DNA from: Acidimicrobiales bacterium
Lineage (GTDB): Bacteria > Actinomycetota > Acidimicrobiia > Acidimicrobiales > UBA8190
Direction of reading: 5' to 3'
NCBI GenBank assembly: GCA_030042575.1
Contig: JASHZK010000389.1
Coordinates: 1-7,745, forward strand
DNA length: 7,745 nucleotides
Positions 5,954 through 7,745 of this stretch are shown here, one piece after another. Numbering within the stretch: the first letter of the stretch is position 1; every line of letters starts with the position of its first letter. Under the pieces are notes generated by a model. It saw nothing but the letters and a program-made list of their open reading frames with translations. It was not told the DNA's origin and searched no databases. The position numbers were made by a program, and so were the translations under genes.

Positions 5954-6622
5954 TCACAAGCGCCGTGACCCCGCCGGCAGGAGATACCCCGGCACGGTCA
6001 GACCCACAGGTACGTCGGGATCGGGAACTGGCGGGCCCACGGTCAGGCTGAGGGGCACCTCCCCGGCCCACACCCCCAGGCCGAGGTCCTCGGGCTCCTC
6101 GATCGGTCCACCGGTACGGACCTTGGCCGAACCCTCCTCGATGGGGAATCGCACCACCCTGGTGGAGCGCAGTTCCTCGGTGGTGGGCGCCCGAGCCTCG
6201 GCGCTGCGCCCGGGAACGACGTGCTCGACCAAGGCCTCCAGAGCCGCCCTTTTCTCCTCGGGATCGTCGACCGGCCTGACCGAGCCGAAGAGCACCACCG
6301 AGCGGAAGTTCATCGAATGGTGGATGGTGGCCCGGGACAGCACCAGCCCGTCGAGCAGGGTGACCGTGACACAGGCCTCTACGGCAGAAGCCGGAGCTCG
6401 CAGCATCTGGTTGCCGATGGCCCCGTGCAGGTAGACCACGTCGCCCACCCGCACATAGGTCATGGGCAGGACGACGGTGGTCCCGTCGTCGCTGTAACCG
6501 ACATGGCACAGGAGACCCTCGTCCAAGATGGCGTCGATCACGGCTCGTTCGTAGCTGCCCCGCTCGGCCTTGCGCCGCAGACGAGTGCGGTCGGTGACGG
6601 CCAGGATCCGGGAGTCGGGCAT
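5954..6622 (-). CDS. Pyridoxamine 5'-phosphate oxidase-family FMN-binding protein (NimA-like)
   Basis: Seen: 222 residues. After a basic N-terminus, GSYERAVIDAILDEGLLCHVGY (22-43) and LPMTYVRVGDVVYLHGA (52-68) form the start of the split beta-barrel. The strongest match is HHSMNFRSVVLFG (101-113), the flavin-binding strand of the NimA/COG3467 group, followed by a helix (about 119-133). The C-terminal part (about 145-190) is the usual extension of this group. Known: the family binds FMN, or F420 or haem in relatives, and includes nitroimidazole reductases and many proteins of unknown substrate. It is not expected to make pyridoxal phosphate. First gene of the probable operon with the DHA2 exporter, 13 bases apart. 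ATG at 6622 has no ribosome site, but a CATAAT box sits 5 bases upstream, suggesting a leaderless mRNA. Family secure, reaction unknown. Confidence 0.9.
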   Translation of the reverse strand: MPDSRILAVTDRTRLRRKAERGSYERAVIDAILDEGLLCHVGYSDDGTTVVLPMTYVRVGDVVYLHGAIGNQMLRAPASAVEACVTVTLLDGLVLSRATIHHSMNFRSVVLFGSVRPVDDPEEKRAALEALVEHVVPGRSAEARAPTTEELRSTRVVRFPIEEGSAKVRTGGPIEEPEDLGLGVWAGEVPLSLTVGPPVPDPDVPVGLTVPGYLLPAGSRRL

Positions 6623-6674
6623 GGCCCATTATGGCAACCCGGCTCTCGGGAACGATCCAGGCGAGGAGGAACCC
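6623..6674. promoter_or_regulatory. 52-bp divergent promoter region between PPOX gene and hydrolase
   Basis: Seen: on the minus strand CATAAT (6633-6628) matches five of six -10 bases and ends five bases before the PPOX ATG, so transcription could begin at or next to the start codon. On the plus strand the same bases read CATTAT (6627-6632), four of six. No good -35 was found on either strand. AGGAGGA (6664-6670) is an excellent ribosome site for the hydrolase. Inferred: a shared bidirectional -10 element that couples the two genes. Confidence 0.45.
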
Positions 6675-7562
6675 ATGGAGCGACGATGGGAACACGGGGC
6701 CGTCGGCCGGTGGGAGGCCATGGGCGCCTACCACGAGGTGTCCGGGCGGCGCATCTTCGCGGTGGACAGGAGACCGACCGCCGGTGAGTGGGCCGAACCG
6801 CTCCTGGTGGTCCACGGCTTTCCCACCTCCTCGTTCGACTTCGCCCATCTCCTGCCCGGGCTCGTCGAGCACCGGCGGGTGGTCCTCGTCGACCTGCTCG
6901 GTTACGGCCTGTCGGACAAACCCGACGTGGCCTACACCATGGCCGGCCAGGCCGACGTGGTGGCCGCCGTGGTGTCCGCCCTCGGGCTCGAGCGCCTGGC
7001 CCTTTTGACCCACGACATGGGCGACACGGTGGGCGGTGAGCTCCTGGCCCGGCAGATGGAAGGTACGTGGCCGGTCGAAGTGACCAGGCGGGTGGTGACC
7101 AACGGGAGCATCTACATCGACATGGCCCGGCTCACGGCCGGCCAGCACATGCTGTTGTCGCTCCCCGACCAGCCCATCGAAGAGTCGCTGGCCCCGCCGG
7201 CTCCTGCCATCGCCACCAGCCTGGGGGCGACGATGGCCCCCTCCCACGCCGACATCGACATGGGTGCCCACGCCGAGCTCGTCGTCCACGGCGGGGGCAA
7301 CCGCATGTTGGCGCGGACCATCCGCTACATCGAGGAGCGCCGAGCCAACGAGAGGCGCTACACCGGCGCCATCGAGCGCCACCCGTCACCGCTGTCGATC
7401 GTGTGGGGGCCCGAGGACCCCGTCGCCGTGGCCGACATGGCGCCGCGCCTACAACGGGCTCGTCCCGACGCCACCTTGCGGTGGGTGGAGGGGGCGGGCC
7501 ACTACCCCCAGATCGAGGACCCTGACGTCTTTCTGTCGGCGATCGAGGCTGCTCTCGGGTGA
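6675..7562 (+). CDS. MEST-like alpha/beta hydrolase with Asp nucleophile
   Basis: Seen: 295 residues. VVHGFPTSSFDF (45-56) is the oxyanion-hole turn, and VDLLGYGLSDKP (72-83) precedes the nucleophile elbow LLTHDMGD (110-117). There the nucleophile position is Asp114, not Ser, as in epoxide hydrolases and haloalkane dehalogenases. The candidate acid is Asp248 in WGPEDP and the base His276 in GAGHYPQIEDP. The stretches around HGFPTSS, SDKP and HD-x-GD-x-V resemble the MEST/PEG1 group. The lid is at about 125-220. Known: Asp-nucleophile members open epoxides or displace halides through an ester intermediate; MEST's own substrate is unsettled. The start at 6675 is fixed by AGGAGGA five to six bases upstream; the in-frame ATG at 6621 lacks such a site. 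It diverges from the PPOX gene and ends six bases from guaA. Inferred: detoxification partner of the divergent operon. Confidence 0.88.
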   Translation: MERRWEHGAVGRWEAMGAYHEVSGRRIFAVDRRPTAGEWAEPLLVVHGFPTSSFDFAHLLPGLVEHRRVVLVDLLGYGLSDKPDVAYTMAGQADVVAAVVSALGLERLALLTHDMGDTVGGELLARQMEGTWPVEVTRRVVTNGSIYIDMARLTAGQHMLLSLPDQPIEESLAPPAPAIATSLGATMAPSHADIDMGAHAELVVHGGGNRMLARTIRYIEERRANERRYTGAIERHPSPLSIVWGPEDPVAVADMAPRLQRARPDATLRWVEGAGHYPQIEDPDVFLSAIEAALG

Positions 7563-7568
7563 GCGATC

Positions 7569-7745
7569 TCACTCCCACTCGATGGTGGCCGGTGGCTTGC
7601 TGGTGACGTCCAACAGCACCCGGTTGACCGCCTCGACCTCGTTGGTGATGCGGTTGGAGATCACTTCGAGCACGTCGTAGGGCAGGCGAGCCCAGTCGGC
7701 GGTCATGGCGTCCTCGCTGTTCACCGGGCGCAGCACCACCGGGTG
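7569..7745 (-). CDS. guaA: GMP synthase (glutamine-hydrolysing), C-terminal end, 5' part outside window
   Basis: Seen: the last 58 residues and the stop. [30 protein letters not shown] and [19 protein letters not shown], at the extreme C-terminus, are near-diagnostic of GuaA. This is the dimerisation domain, which helps bind XMP through the Lys of SKPP. Known: GuaA converts XMP to GMP with ATP and glutamine, the last step of guanine nucleotide synthesis, in the cytoplasm. The amidotransferase and ATP-pyrophosphatase domains lie beyond the right edge. It converges on the hydrolase gene with only six bases between stops. A chromosomal housekeeping gene, which argues against the window being a plasmid. 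Confidence 0.97.
   Translation of the reverse strand, partial: HPVVLRPVNSEDAMTADWARLPYDVLEVISNRITNEVEAVNRVLLDVTSKPPATIEWE

Noticed and set aside
4549..6051. 500-codon plus-strand frame opposite the DHA2 exporter, and the similar 446-codon one at 3052-4392
   Set aside because: Low-complexity Gly/His/Gln/Glu composition is the antisense image of membrane helices. Both MFS genes on the other strand carry their motifs in order.
5940..7382. 480-codon minus-strand frame spanning the hydrolase and PPOX genes
   Set aside because: It is antisense to the hydrolase and out of phase with the PPOX gene. Both of those have family motifs and better starts.
7563..7568. Terminator between the convergent hydrolase and guaA genes
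   Set aside because: Only six bases separate the stops, and I see no hairpin with a T-run around them.

Overview
This is high-GC DNA with strong G/C bias at third codon positions, GTG and TTG starts, short operon gaps, and dense coding mostly on the minus strand. It looks like an actinobacterium. The gene mix (a winged-helix/zinc-ribbon protein, a membrane-anchored IPT/TIG protein, an MEST-like hydrolase, and a thiolase paired with a beta-hydroxyacid dehydrogenase) would suit an Acidimicrobiia-type chromosome, but that placement is inference. No tRNA, rRNA, CRISPR array, insertion sequence or phage gene was seen. The track of long open frames opposite the real genes is a by-product of GC bias.

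Layout. (1) 1-1753, minus strand: a thiolase followed 23 bp later by a beta-hydroxyacid dehydrogenase that runs off the left edge, probably one metabolic operon. A 7-bp perfect inverted repeat lies upstream. A short reading frame in the thiolase leader encodes a clean TusA/SirA-type signature and may be a gene remnant. (2) 1867-2948: two divergent genes, a small winged-helix plus zinc-ribbon protein on the minus strand and a single-pass membrane protein with an extracytoplasmic IPT/TIG domain on the plus strand. (3) 2935-6622, minus strand: a probable operon read in the order FMN-binding PPOX/NimA-like protein, 14-TM DHA2-type drug exporter, small unrecognised ORF of about 45 codons, and 12-TM MFS transporter. 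A strong palindrome sits between the last two. (4) 6675-7562, plus strand: a MEST-like alpha/beta hydrolase with an Asp nucleophile, divergent from the PPOX gene across a 52-bp gap. (5) 7569-7745, minus strand: the C-terminal end of GMP synthase (guaA), a housekeeping anchor.

How the genes may work together. The thiolase and dehydrogenase probably serve acyl-CoA or branched-chain acid breakdown. The PPOX protein, two efflux/uptake carriers and the divergent hydrolase look like a small-molecule handling module: a flavin- or cofactor-binding reductase-like protein, a hydrolase and export. The substrate cannot be read from the sequence. All nine recognised genes appear intact, except the two cut by the window edges.
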